A program made the position numbers and the translations under genes. 64,000 nucleotides of DNA from Xylocopa sonorina. Taxonomy: Eukaryota > Arthropoda > Insecta > Hymenoptera > Apidae. The notes beneath the pieces are model-generated. The model searched no databases, was not told the DNA's origin, and was given only the letters and a program-made list of their open reading frames with translations. Positions 38,416 through 51,600 of the stretch are shown piece by piece; the first letter of the stretch is position 1; each line of letters opens with the position of its first letter. The stretch is taken from contig NW_027490146.1 in assembly GCF_050948175.1 (NCBI RefSeq), positions 310,001 through 374,000 of the forward strand. The letters run 5' to 3'.

Positions 38416-41400
38416 GCTAAGGAGTGTCGCATTTACATTCACTTGAAGTGTAGACGAGGAATACATAACACTTCGCAAATCATATTATATCTTACCATGA
38501 AACATAGAAATGAGATGCCATATCGCGTTATAAGAAGCATTAGAAAGCTATTGCTACGATACGTAGACATCTGCAAACGCTATTTCCTAGCGAGGAAGTA
38601 TCGCACTCACATTCATTTGAAGTGTAGACGAGGAATACATAACACTTCGCAAATCATGTTATATCTTACCATGAAACATAGAAATGAGATGCGATATCGC
38701 GTTTTAAGAAGCATTAGGAATCTATTGCTACGATACGTAGACATCTGCAAACGCTATTTCTTTGCAAGGAAGTTTCGCATTTACATTCATTTGAAGTGTA
38801 GACGAGGAATACATAACACTTCGCAAATCATATTATATCTTACCATGAAACATAGAAATGAGATGCGATATCGCGTTTTAAGAAGCATTAGAACTCTATT
38901 GCTACGATACCTAGACATCTGCAAACGCTATTTCCTTGCAAGGTAGTGTCGTATTTACAATCATTTGAATCGTACACGAGGAATGCATAACACGTCGCAA
39001 TGAATATTATATCTTATCATGAAACATAGAAATGAGATGCGACATCGCGTATTAAGAAGCATTAGAACTCTATTGCTACGATAGGTAGACATCTGCAAAC
39101 GCTATTTCCTTGCAAGGAAGTGTCACATTTGCATTCATTTGAATCGTATACGAGGAATGCATAACACTTCGCAATGAATATTATATCTTATCATGAATCA
39201 TAGATATGAGTTGCAATATCTCGTTTCAAGAAGCATTTGAACTCTATTGCTATGATACCTAGACATCTGCAAACGCTATTTCCTAGCAAGGAAGTGTCGC
39301 ATTTACGTTCATTTGAAGTGTAGACGAGGAATACATGACACTTCGCAAATCATATTATATCTTACCATGAAGCTTGGAAAGAGATGCCATATCGCGTTTT
39401 AAGAAGCATTAGAAAGCTATTGCTACGATACGTAGACATCTGCAAAAGCTATTTCCTAGCGAGGAAGTATCGCACTCACATTCATTTGAAGTGTAGACGA
39501 GGAATACATAACACTTCGTAAATCATGTTATATCTTACCATGAAACATAGAAATGAGATGCGATATCGCGTTTTAAGAAGCATTAGGAATCTATTGCTAC
39601 GATACGTAGACATCTGCAAACGCTATTTCCTTGCATGGAAGTGTCGCATTTACATTCATTTGAGTCGTAGACGAGGAATGCATAACACTTCGCAATGAAT
39701 ATTATATCTTACCATGAAACATAGAAATGAGATGCGATATCGCGTTTTAAGAATCATAAGAACTCTATTGCTTCGATACGTAGACATCTGCAAACGCTAT
39801 TTGCTTGCAAGGAAGTGTCGCATTTACATTCATTTGAAGTGTAGACGAGGAATACATGACACATCGCAAATCATATTATATCTTACCATGAAACATAGAA
39901 ATGAGATGCCATATCGCGTTTTAAGAAGCATTAGAAAGCTATTGCTACGATACGTGGACATCTGCAAACGCTATTTCCTAGCGAGGAAGTATCGCACTCA
40001 CATTCATTTGAAGTGTAGACGAGGAATACATAACACTTCGCAAATCATGTTATATCTTACCATGAAACATAGAAATGAGATGCGATATCGCGTTTTAAGA
40101 AGCATTAGGAATCTATTGCTACGATACGTAGACATCTGCAAACGCTATTTCTTTGCAAGGAAGTGTCGCATTTACATTCATTTGAAGTGTAGACGAGGAA
40201 TACATAACACTTCGCAAATCATATTATATCTTACCATGAAACATAGAAATGAGATGCGATATCGCGTTTTAAGAAGCATTAGGAATCTATTGCTACGATA
40301 CGTAGACATCTGCAAACGCTATTTCTTTGCAAGGAAGTGTCGCATTTACATTCATTTGAAGTGTAGACGAGGAATACATAACACTTCGCAAATCATATTA
40401 TATCTTACCATGAAACATAGAAATGAGATGCGATATCGCGTTTTAAGAAGCATTAGGAATCTATTGCTACGATACGTAGACATCTGCAAACGCTATTTCT
40501 TTGCAAGGAAGTGTCGCATTTACATTCATTTGAAGTGTAGACGAGGAATACATAACACTTCGCAAATCATATTATATCTTACCATGAAACATAGAAATGA
40601 GATGCGATATCGCGTTTTAAGAATCATTTGAACTCTATTGCTTCGATACGTAGACATCTGCAAACGCTATTTCCTAGCGAGGAAGTATTGCATTCACATT
40701 CATTTGAAGTGTAGACGAGGAAAACATAACACTTCGCAAATCATGTTATACCTTACCATGAAACATAGAAATGAGATGCGATATCGCGTTTTAAGAAGCA
40801 TTAAAACTCTATTGCTACGATAGGTAGACATCTGTATACGCTATTTCCTTGCAAGGAAGAGTCGCATTTACATTCATATGAAGTGTAGACGAGGAATACA
40901 CAACACTTCGCAAATCATATTATATCTTACCATGAAACATAGAAATGAGATGCGATATCGCGTTTTAAGAATCATAGGAACTCTATTGCTACGATACGTA
41001 GACATCTGCAATCGCAATTTGCTTGCATGGAAGTGTGGCATTTACTTTCATTTGAATCGTAGACGAGGAATGCATAACACTTCGCAATGAATATTATATC
41101 CTATCATGAAACATAGATATGAAAAGTAATATCTCGTTTTAAGAAGCATTTGAACTCTATTGCTTCGATACGTAGACATCTGCAAACGCTATTTCCTTGC
41201 AAGGAAGTGTCGCATTTACATTCATTTGAAGCGTAGACGAGGAATACATGACACTTCACTAATCATATTATATCTTACCATGAAACATAGAAATGAGATG
41301 CGATATTGTGTTTTGAGAAGCATCAGACCTCTATCGCTACGATACATAGACATCTGCAAACGCTATTTCCTTTCAAGGAAGTGTCGCATTTACATTAATT

Positions 41401-42416
41401 TGAAGTGTAGACGAGGAGTACATATCACTTCGCAAATCATATTATATCTTACCATGAAACATAGAAATGAGATGCGATATCGCGCTTTAAGAATCATAAG
41501 AACTCTATTGCTTCGACACGTAGACATCTGCAAACGCTATTTCCTTGCAAGGAAGTGTCGCATTTACATTCATTTGAAGTGTAGACGAGGAATACATAAC
41601 ACTTCGCAAATCATATTATATCTTACCATGAAACATAGAATTGAGATGCGATATCGCGTTTTAAGAATCATAAGAACTCCATTGCTACGATACGTAGACA
41701 TCTGCAAACGCTATTTGCTTGCAAGGAAGTGTCGCATTTACATTCATTTGAAGTGCAGACGAGGAATACATAACACTTCGCAAGTCATATTATATCTTAC
41801 CATGAAACATAGAAATGAGATGCCATATCGCGTTTTAAGAAGCATTAGAAATCTATTGATACGATACCTAGACATCTGCAGACACTATTTCCTAGCAAGG
41901 AAGTGTCGCATTTACATTCATTTGAAGTGTAGACGAGGAATACATAACACTTCGCAAATCATATTATATATGACCATGAAACATAGAAATGAGATGCGAT
42001 ATCGCGTTTTAAGAAGCATTAGAAAGCTATTGCTACGATACGTAGACATCTGCAAACGCTATTTCCTAGCGAGGAACTATCGCATTCACATTCATTTGAA
42101 GTGTAGACGAGGAATACATAACACTTCGCAAATCATGTTATACCTTACCATGAAACATAGAAATGAGATGCGATATCGCGTTTTAAGAAGCATTAGAACT
42201 CTATTGCTACGATAGGTAGACATCTGTATACGCTATTTCCTTGCAAGGAAGAGACGCATTTACATTCATTTGAATCGTAGACGAGGAATGCATAACACTT
42301 CGCAATGAATATTATATCTTATCATGAAACATAGATATGAGATGCAATATCTCGTTTTAAGAAGCATTTGAACTCTATTGCTTCGATACGTAGACATCTG
42401 CAAACGCTATTTCCTT
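38416..42416 (+). repeat. 4,001-bp HOR, copy 2
   Basis: Matches copy 1 at an offset of 4,001 bp along its length, with the HindIII mark at 39370-39375. Only scattered substitutions separate the two: GCTTGCATGG near 41031 (copy 1 has GCTTGCAAGG), AGTATTGC near 40686, TATATGACC near 41966 for TATATTACC, and GGAACTATCGC near 42075 for GGAAGTATCGC. The last two are shared with copy 4. Confidence 0.92.
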
Positions 42417-44852
42417 GCTAAGGAGTGTCGCATTTACATTCACTTGAAGTGTAGACGAGGAATACATAACACTTCGCAAATCATATTATATCTTACCATG
42501 AAACATAGAAATGAGATGCCATATCGCGTTTTAAGAAGCATTAGAAAGCTATTGCTACGATACGTAGACATCTGCAAACGCTATTTCCTAGCGAGGAAGT
42601 ATCGCACTCACATTCATTTGAAGTGTAGATGAGGAATACATAACACTTCGCAAATCATGTTATATCTTACCATGAAACATAGAAATGAGATGCGATATCG
42701 CGTTTTAAGAAGCATTAGGAATCTATTGCTTCGATACGTAGACATCTGCAAACGCTATTTCCTTGCTAAGAAGTGTCGCATTTACATTCACTTGAAGTGT
42801 AGACGAGGAATACATAACACTTCGCAAATCATATTATATCTTACCATGAAACATAGAAATGAGATGCGATATCGCGTTTTAAGAAGCATTAGAAAACTAC
42901 TGCTACGATACGTAGACATCTGCAAACGCTATTTCCTAGCGAGGAAGTATCGCATTCACATTCATTTGTATCGTATACGAGGAATGCATAACACTTCGCA
43001 ATGAATATTATATCTTATCATGAAACATAGATATGAGATGCAATATCTCGTTTTAAGAAGCATTTGAACTCTATTGCTTCGATACGTAGACATCTGCAAA
43101 CGCTATTTCCTTGCTAAGAAGTGTCGCATTTACATTCACTTGAAGTGTAGACGAGGAATACATAACACTTCGCAAATCATTTTATATCTTACCATGAAAC
43201 ATAGAAATGAGATGCGATATCGCGTTTTAAGAAGCATTAGAAAGCTATTGCTACGATACGTAGACATCTGCAAACGCTATTTCCTAGCGAGGAAGTATCG
43301 CATTCACATTCATTTGAAGTGTAGACGAGGAAAACATAACACTTCGCAAATCATGTTATACCTTACCATGAAACATAGAAATGAGATGCGATATCGCGTT
43401 TTAAGAAGCATTAGAACTCTATTGCTACGATAGGTAGACATCTGTATACGCTATTTCCTTGCAAGGAAGAGTCGCATTTACATTCATATGAAGTGTAGAC
43501 GAGGAATACACAACACTTCGCAAATCATATTATATCTTACCATGAAACATAGAAATGAGATGCGATATCGCGTTTTAAGAATCATAGGAACTCTATTGCT
43601 ACGATACGTAGACATCTGCAATCGCAATTTCCTTGCAAGGAAGTGTCGCATTTACATTCATTTGAAGCGTAGACGAGGAATACATGACACTTCACTAATC
43701 ATATTATATCTTACCATGAAACATAGAAATGAGATGCGATATTGTGTTTTGAGAAGCATCAGACCTCTATCGCTACGATACATAGACATCTGCAAACGCT
43801 ATTTCCTTTCAAGGAAGTGTCGCATTTACATTAATTTGAAGTGTAGACGAGGAGTACATATCACTTCGCAAATCATATTATATCTTACCATGAAACATAG
43901 AAATGAGATGCGATATCGCGCTTTAAGAATCATAAGAACTCTATTGCTTCGACACGTAGACATCTGCAAACGCTATTTCCTTGCAAGGAAGTGTCGCATT
44001 TACATTCATTTGAAGTGTAGACGAGGAATACATAACACTTCGCAAATCATATTATATCTTACCATGAAACATAGAATTGAGATGCGATATCGCGTTTTAA
44101 GAATCATAAGAACTCCATTGCTACGATACGTAGACATCTGCAAACGCTATTTGCTTGCAAGGAAGTGTCGCATTTACATTCATTTGAAGTGCAGACGAGG
44201 AATACATAACACTTCGCAAGTCATATTATATCTTACCATGAAACATAGAAATGAGATGCCATATCGCGTTTTAAGAAGCATTAGAAATCTATTGATACGA
44301 TACCTAGACATCTGCAGACACTATTTCCTAGCAAGGAAGTGTCGCATTTACATTCATTTGAAGTGTAGACGAGGAATACATAACACTTCGCAAATCATAT
44401 TATATATTACCATGAAACATAGAAATGAGATGCGATATCGCGTTTTAAGAAGCATTAGAAAGCTATTGCTACGATACGTAGACATCTGCAAACGCTATTT
44501 CCTAGCGAGGAAGTATCGCATTCACATTCATTTGAAGTGTAGACGAGGAATACATAACACTTCGCAAATCATGTTATACCTTACCATGAAACATAGAAAT
44601 GAGATGCGATATCGCGTTTTAAGAAGCACTAGAACTCTATTGCTACGATAGGTAGACATCTGTATACGCTATTTCCTTGCAAGGAAGAGACGCATTTACA
44701 TTCATTTGAATCGTAGACGAGGAATGCATAACACTTCGCAATGAATATTATATCTTATCATGAAACATAGATATGAGATGCAATATCTCGTTTTAAGGAG
44801 CATTTGAACTCTATTGCTTCGATACGTAGACATCTGCAAACGCTATTTCCTT
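42417..44852 (+). repeat. Short derivative of the 4-kb HOR, copy 3 (2,436 bp)
   Basis: It starts like the full unit, then switches to monomers with TTGCTAAGAAGTG (near 42767 and 43111) and TTTGTATCGTATACG (near 42966). The segment holding the HindIII mark and the three TTTCTTTGC monomers is missing. It rejoins at the GAGGAAAACATAAC unit near 43330 and ends like copies 1 and 2. Near 43630 one further monomer is lost compared with the others. A new TGA-like break is TGTAGATGAGG near 42625. Confidence 0.86.
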
Positions 44853-47800
44853 GCTAAGGAGTGTCGCATTTACATTCACTTGAAGTGTAGACGAGGAATA
44901 CATAACACTTCGCAAATCATATTATATCTTACCATGAAACATAGAAATGAGATGCGATATCGCGTTTTAAGAAGCATTAGGAATCTATTGCTACGATACG
45001 TAGACATCTGCAAACGCTATTTCTTTGCAAGGAAGTTTCGCATTTACATTCATTTGAAGTGTAGACGAGGAATACATAACACTTCGCAAATCATATTATA
45101 TCTTACCATGAAACATAGAAATGAGATGCGATATCGCGTTTTAAGAAGCATTAGAACTCTATTGCTACGATACCTAGACATCTGCAAACGCTATTTCCTT
45201 GCAAGGTAGTGTCGTATTTACAATCATTTGAATCGTACACGAGGAATGCATAACACGTCGCAATGAATATTATATCTTATCATGAAACATAGAAATGAGA
45301 TGCGACATCGCGTATTAAGAAGCATTAGAACTCTATTGCTACGATAGGTAGACATCTGCAAACGCTATTTCCTTGCAAGGAAGTGTCACATTTGCATTCA
45401 TTTGAATCGTATACGAGGAATGCATAACACTTCGCAATGAATATTATATCTTATCATGAATCATAGATATGAGTTGCAATATCTCGTTTCAAGAAGCATT
45501 TGAACTCTATTGCTATGATACCTAGACATCTGCAAACGCTATTTCCTAGCAAGGAAGTGTCGCATTTACGTTCATTTGAAGTGTAGACGAGGAATACATG
45601 ACACTTCGCAAATCATATTATATCTTACCATGAAGCTTGGAAAGAGATGCCATATCGCGTTTTAAGAAGCATTAGAAAGCTATTGCTACGATACGTAGAC
45701 ATCTGCAAAAGCTATTTCCTAGCGAGGAAGTATCGCACTCACATTCATTTGAAGTGTAGACGAGGAATACATAACACTTCGTAAATCATGTTATATCTTA
45801 CCATGAAACATAGAAATGAGATGCGATATCGCGTTTTAAGAAGCATTAGGAATCTATTGCTACGATACGTAGACATCTGCAAACGCTATTTCCTTGCATG
45901 GAAGTGTCGCATTTACATTCATTTGAGTCGTAGACGAGGAATGCATAACACTTCGCAATGAATATTATATCTTACCATGAAACATAGAAATGAGATGCGA
46001 TATCGCGTTTTAAGAATCATAAGAACTCTATTGCTTCGATACGTAGACATCTGCAAACGCTATTTGCTTGCAAGGAAGTGTCGCATTTACATTCATTTGA
46101 AGTGTAGACGAGGAATACATGACACATCGCAAATCATATTATATCTTACCATGAAACATAGAAATGAGATGCCATATCGCGTTTTAAGAAGCATTAGAAA
46201 GCTATTGCTACGATACGTGGACATCTGCAAACGCTATTTCCTAGCGAGGAAGTATCGCACTCACATTCATTTGAAGTGTAGACGAGGAATACATAACACT
46301 TCGCAAATCATGTTATATCTTACCATGAAACATAGAAATGAGATGCGATATCGCGTTTTAAGAAGCATTAGGAATCTATTGCTACGATACGTAGACATCT
46401 GCAAACGCTATTTCTTTGCAAGGAAGTGTCGCATTTACATTCATTTGAAGTGTAGACGAGGAATACATAACACTTCGCAAATCATATTATATCTTACCAT
46501 GAAACATAGAAATGAGATGCGATATCGCGTTTTAAGAAGCATTAGGAATCTATTGCTACGATACGTAGACATCTGCAAACGCTATTTCTTTGCAAGGAAG
46601 TGTCGCATTTACATTCATTTGAAGTGTAGACGAGGAATACATAACACTTCGCAAATCATATTATATCTTACCATGAAACGTAGAAATGAGATGCGATATC
46701 GCGTTTTAAGAAGCATTAGGAATCTATTGCTACGATACGTAGACATCTGCAAACGCTATTTCTTTGCAAGGAAGTGTCGCATTTACATTCATTTGAAGTG
46801 TAGACGAGGAATACATAACACTTCGCAAATCATATTATATCTTACCATGAAACATAGAAATGAGATGCGATATCGCGTTTTAAGAATCATTTGAACTCTA
46901 TTGCTTCGATACGTAGACATCTGCAAACGCTATTTCCTAGCGAGGAAGTATCGCATTCACATTCATTTGAAGTGTAGACGAGGAAAACATAACACTTCGC
47001 AAATCATGTTATACCTTACCATGAAACATAGAAATGAGATGCGATATCGCGTTTTAAGAAGCATTAAAACTCTATTGCTACGATAGGTAGACATCTGTAT
47101 ACGCTATTTCCTTGCAAGGAAGAGTCGCATTTACATTCATATGAAGTGTAGACGAGGAATACACAACACTTCGCAAATCATATTATATCTTACCATGAAA
47201 CATAGAAATGAGATGCGATATCGCGTTTTAAGAATCATAGGAACTCTATTGCTACGATACGTAGACATCTGCAATCGCAATTTGCTTGCAAGGAAGTGTG
47301 GCATTTACTTTCATTTGAATCGTAGACGAGGAATGCATAACACTTCGCAATGAATATTATATCCTATCATGAAACATAGATATGAAAAGTAATATCTCGT
47401 TTTAAGAAGCATTTGAACTCTATTGCTTCGATACGTAGACATCTGCAAACGCTATTTCCTTGCAAGGAAGTGTCGCATTTACATTCATTTGAAGCGTAGA
47501 CGAGGAATACATGACACTTCACTAATCATATTATATCTTACCATGAAACATAGAAATGAGATGCGATATTGTGTTTTGAGAAGCATCAGACCTCTATCGC
47601 TACGATACATAGACATCTGCAAACGCTATTTCCTTTCAAGGAAGTGTCGCATTTACATTAATTTGAAGTGTAGACGAGGAGTACATATCACTTCGCAAAT
47701 CATATTATATCTTACCATGAAACATAGAAATGAGATGCGATATCGCGCTTTAAGAATCATAAGAACTCTATTGCTTCGACACGTAGACATCTGCAAACGC

Positions 47801-48679
47801 TATTTCCTTGCAAGGAAGTGTCGCATTTACATTCATTTGAAGTGTAGACGAGGAATACATAACACTTCGCAAATCATATTATATCTTACCATGAAACATA
47901 GAATTGAGATGCGATATCGCGTTTTAAGAATCATAAGAACTCCATTGCTACGATACGTAGACATCTGCAAACGCTATTTGCTTGCAAGGAAGTGTCGCAT
48001 TTACATTCATTTGAAGTGCAGACGAGGAATACATAACACTTCGCAAGTCATATTATATCTTACCATGAAACATAGAAATGAGATGCCATATCGCGTTTTA
48101 AGAAGCATTAGAAATCTATTGATACGATACCTAGACATCTGCAGACACTATTTCCTAGCAAGGAAGTGTCGCATTTACATTCATTTGAAGTGTAGACGAG
48201 GAATACATAACACTTCGCAAATCATATTATATATGACCATGAAACATAGAAATGAGATGCGATATCGCGTTTTAAGAAGCATTAGAAAGCTATTGCTACG
48301 ATACGTAGACATCTGCAAACGCTATTTCCTAGCGAGGAACTATCGCATTCACATTCATTTGAAGTGTAGACGAGGAATACATAACACTTCGCAAATCATG
48401 TTATACCTTACCATGAAACATAGAAATGAGATGCGATATCGCGTTTTAAGAAGCATTAGAACTCTATTGCTACGATAGGTAGACATCTGTATACGCTATT
48501 TCCTTGCAAGGAAGAGACGCATTTACATTCATTTGAATCGTAGACGAGGAATGCATAACACTTCGCAATGAATATTATATCTTATCATGAAACATAGATA
48601 TGAGATGCAATATCTCGTTTTAAGAAGCATTTGAACTCTATTGCTTCGATACGTAGACATCTGCAAACGCTATTTCCTT
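44853..48679 (+). repeat. 4-kb HOR, copy 4 (3,827 bp, one monomer short)
   Basis: Equals copies 1 and 2 except that one monomer, the GCGTTATAAG / AAGCTATTG one, is gone near 44922-44955; 4,001 - 174 = 3,827. The HindIII mark is at 45633-45638. It shares TATATGACC (near 48233) and GGAACTATCGC (near 48340) with copy 2, and carries a private GAAACGTAG near 46678. Confidence 0.9.
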
Positions 48680-51600
48680 GCTAAGGAGTGTCGCATTTAC
48701 ATTCACTTGAAGTGTAGACGAGGAATACATAACACTTCGCAAATCATATTATATCTTACCATGAAACATAGAAATGAGATGCCATATCGCGTTTTAAGAA
48801 GCATTAGAAAGCTATTGCTACGATACGTAGACATCTGCAAACGCTATTTCCTAGCGAGGAAGTATCGCACTCACATTCATTTGAAGTGTAGACGAGGAAT
48901 ACATAACACTTCGCAAATCATGTTATATCTTACCGTGAAACATAGAAATGAGATGCGATATCGCGTTTTAAGAATCATAAAAACTCTATTGCTACGATAC
49001 GTAGACATCTGCAAACGCTATTTCCTAGCGAGGAAGTATCGCATTCACATTCATTTGAATCGTATACGAGGAATGCATAACACTTCGCAATGAATATTAT
49101 ATCTTATCATGAAACATAGATATGAGATGCAATATCCCGTTTTAAGAAGCATTTGAACTCTATTGCTTCGATACGTAGACATCTGCAAACGCTATTTCCT
49201 AGTAAGGAAGTGTCGCATTTACATTCATTTGAAGTGTAGACGAGGAATACATAACACTTCGCAATGAATATTATATCTTATCATGAAACATAGAAATGAG
49301 ATGCCATATCGCGTTTTAAGAAGCATTATAAAGCTATTGCTACGATACGTAGACATCTGCAAACGCTTTTTCCTAGCGAGGAAGTATCGCACTCACATTC
49401 ATTTGAAGTGTAGACGAGGAATACATAACACTTCGCAAATCATATTATATCTTACCATGAAACATAGAAATGAGATGCGATATAGCGTTTTAAGGATCAT
49501 AAGAACTCTATTGCTACGATACCTAGACATCTGCAGACGCTATTTCCTAGCATGGAAGTGTCGCATTTACATTCATTTGAAGTGTAGACGAGAAATACAT
49601 GACACTTCGCAAATCATGTTATATCTTACCATGAAAGATAGAAATGAGGTGCGATATCGCGTTTTAAGAAGCATTAGAAAGCTAATGCTACGATACGTAG
49701 ACATCTGCAAACGCTATTTCCTAGCGAGGAAGTATCGCATTCACATTCATTTGAATCGTATACGAGGAATGCATAACACTTCGCTATGAATATTATATCT
49801 TATCATGAAACATAGATATGAGATGCAATATCCCGTTTTAAGAAGCATTTGAACTCTATTGCTACGATACCTAGACATCTGCAGACGCTAATTCCTAGCA
49901 AGGAAGTATCGCATTTACATTCATTTGAAGTGTAGACGAGGAATACATGACACTTCGCAAATCATATTATATCTTTCCATGAAACACAGAAATGCGATGC
50001 GATATCGCGTTTTAAGAAGCATCAGAAATCTGTTGCTAAGATACGTAGACATCTGCAAACGCTATTTCTTTGCAAGGAAGTGTCGCATTTACATTCATAT
50101 GAAGTGCAGACGAGGAATACACAACACTTCGCAAATCATATTATATCTTACCATGAAACATAGAAATGAGATGCGATATCGCGTTTTAAGAATCATAGGA
50201 ACTCTATTGCTACGATACGTAGACATCTGCAATCGCAATTTCCTTGCAAGGAAGTGTGGCATTTACTTTCATTTGAATCGTGGACGAGGAATGCATAACA
50301 CTTCGCAATGAATATTATATCCTATCATGAAACATAGATATGAAAAGCAATATCTCGTTTTAAGAATCATTTGAACTCTATTGCTTCGATACGTAGACAT
50401 CTGCAAACGCTATTTCCTTGCAAGGAAGTGTCGCATTTACATTCATTTGAAGTGTAGACGAGGAATAGATGACACTTCACTAATCATATTATATCTTACC
50501 ATGAAACATAGAAATGAGATGCGATATTGTGTTTTGAGAAGCATCAGACCTCTATCGCTACGATACATAGACATCTGCAAACGCTATTTCCTTTCAAGGA
50601 AGTGTCGCATTTGCATTAATTTGAAGTGTTGACGAGGAGTACATATCACTTCGCAAATCATATTATATCTTACCATGAAACATAGAAATGAGATGCGATA
50701 TCGCGCTTTAAGAATCATAAGAACTCTATTGCTTCGACACGTAGACATCTGCAAACGCTATTTCCTTGCAAGGAAGTGTCGCATTTACATTCATTTGAAG
50801 TGTAGACGAGGAATACATAACACTTCGCAAATCATATTATATCTTACCATGAAACATAGAATTGAGATGCGATATCGCGTTTTAAGAATCATAAGAACTC
50901 CATTGCTACGATACGTAGACATCTGCAAACGCTATTTCCTTGCAAGGAAGTGTCGCATTTACATTCATTTGAAGTGCAGACGAGGAATACATAACACTTC
51001 GCAAGTCATATTATATCTTACCATGAAACATAGAAATGAGATGCCATATCGCGTTTTAAGAAGCATTAGAACTCTATTGCTACGATAGTTAGACATCTGT
51101 AAACGCTATTTCCTTGGAAGGAAGAGTCGCATTTACATTCATTTGAATCGTAGACGAGGAATGCATAACACTTCGCAATGAATATTATATCTTATCATGA
51201 AACATAGATATGAGATGCAATATCTCGTTTTAAGAAGCATTTGAACTCTATTGCTTCGATACGTAGACATCTGCAAACGCTATTTCCTTGCTAAGAAGTG
51301 TCGCATTTACATTCACTTGAAGTGTAGACGAGGAATACATAACACTTCGCAAATCATATTATATCTTACCATGAAACATAGAAATGAGATGCGATATCGC
51401 GTTTTAAGAAGCATTAGAAAACTACTGCTACGATACGTAGACATCTGCAAACGCTATTTCCTAGCGAGGAAGTATCGCATTCACATTCATTTGTATCGTA
51501 TACGAGGAATGCATAACACTTCGCAATGAATATTATATCTTATCATGAAACATAGATATTAGATGCAATATCTCGTTTTAAGAAGCATTTGAACTCTATT

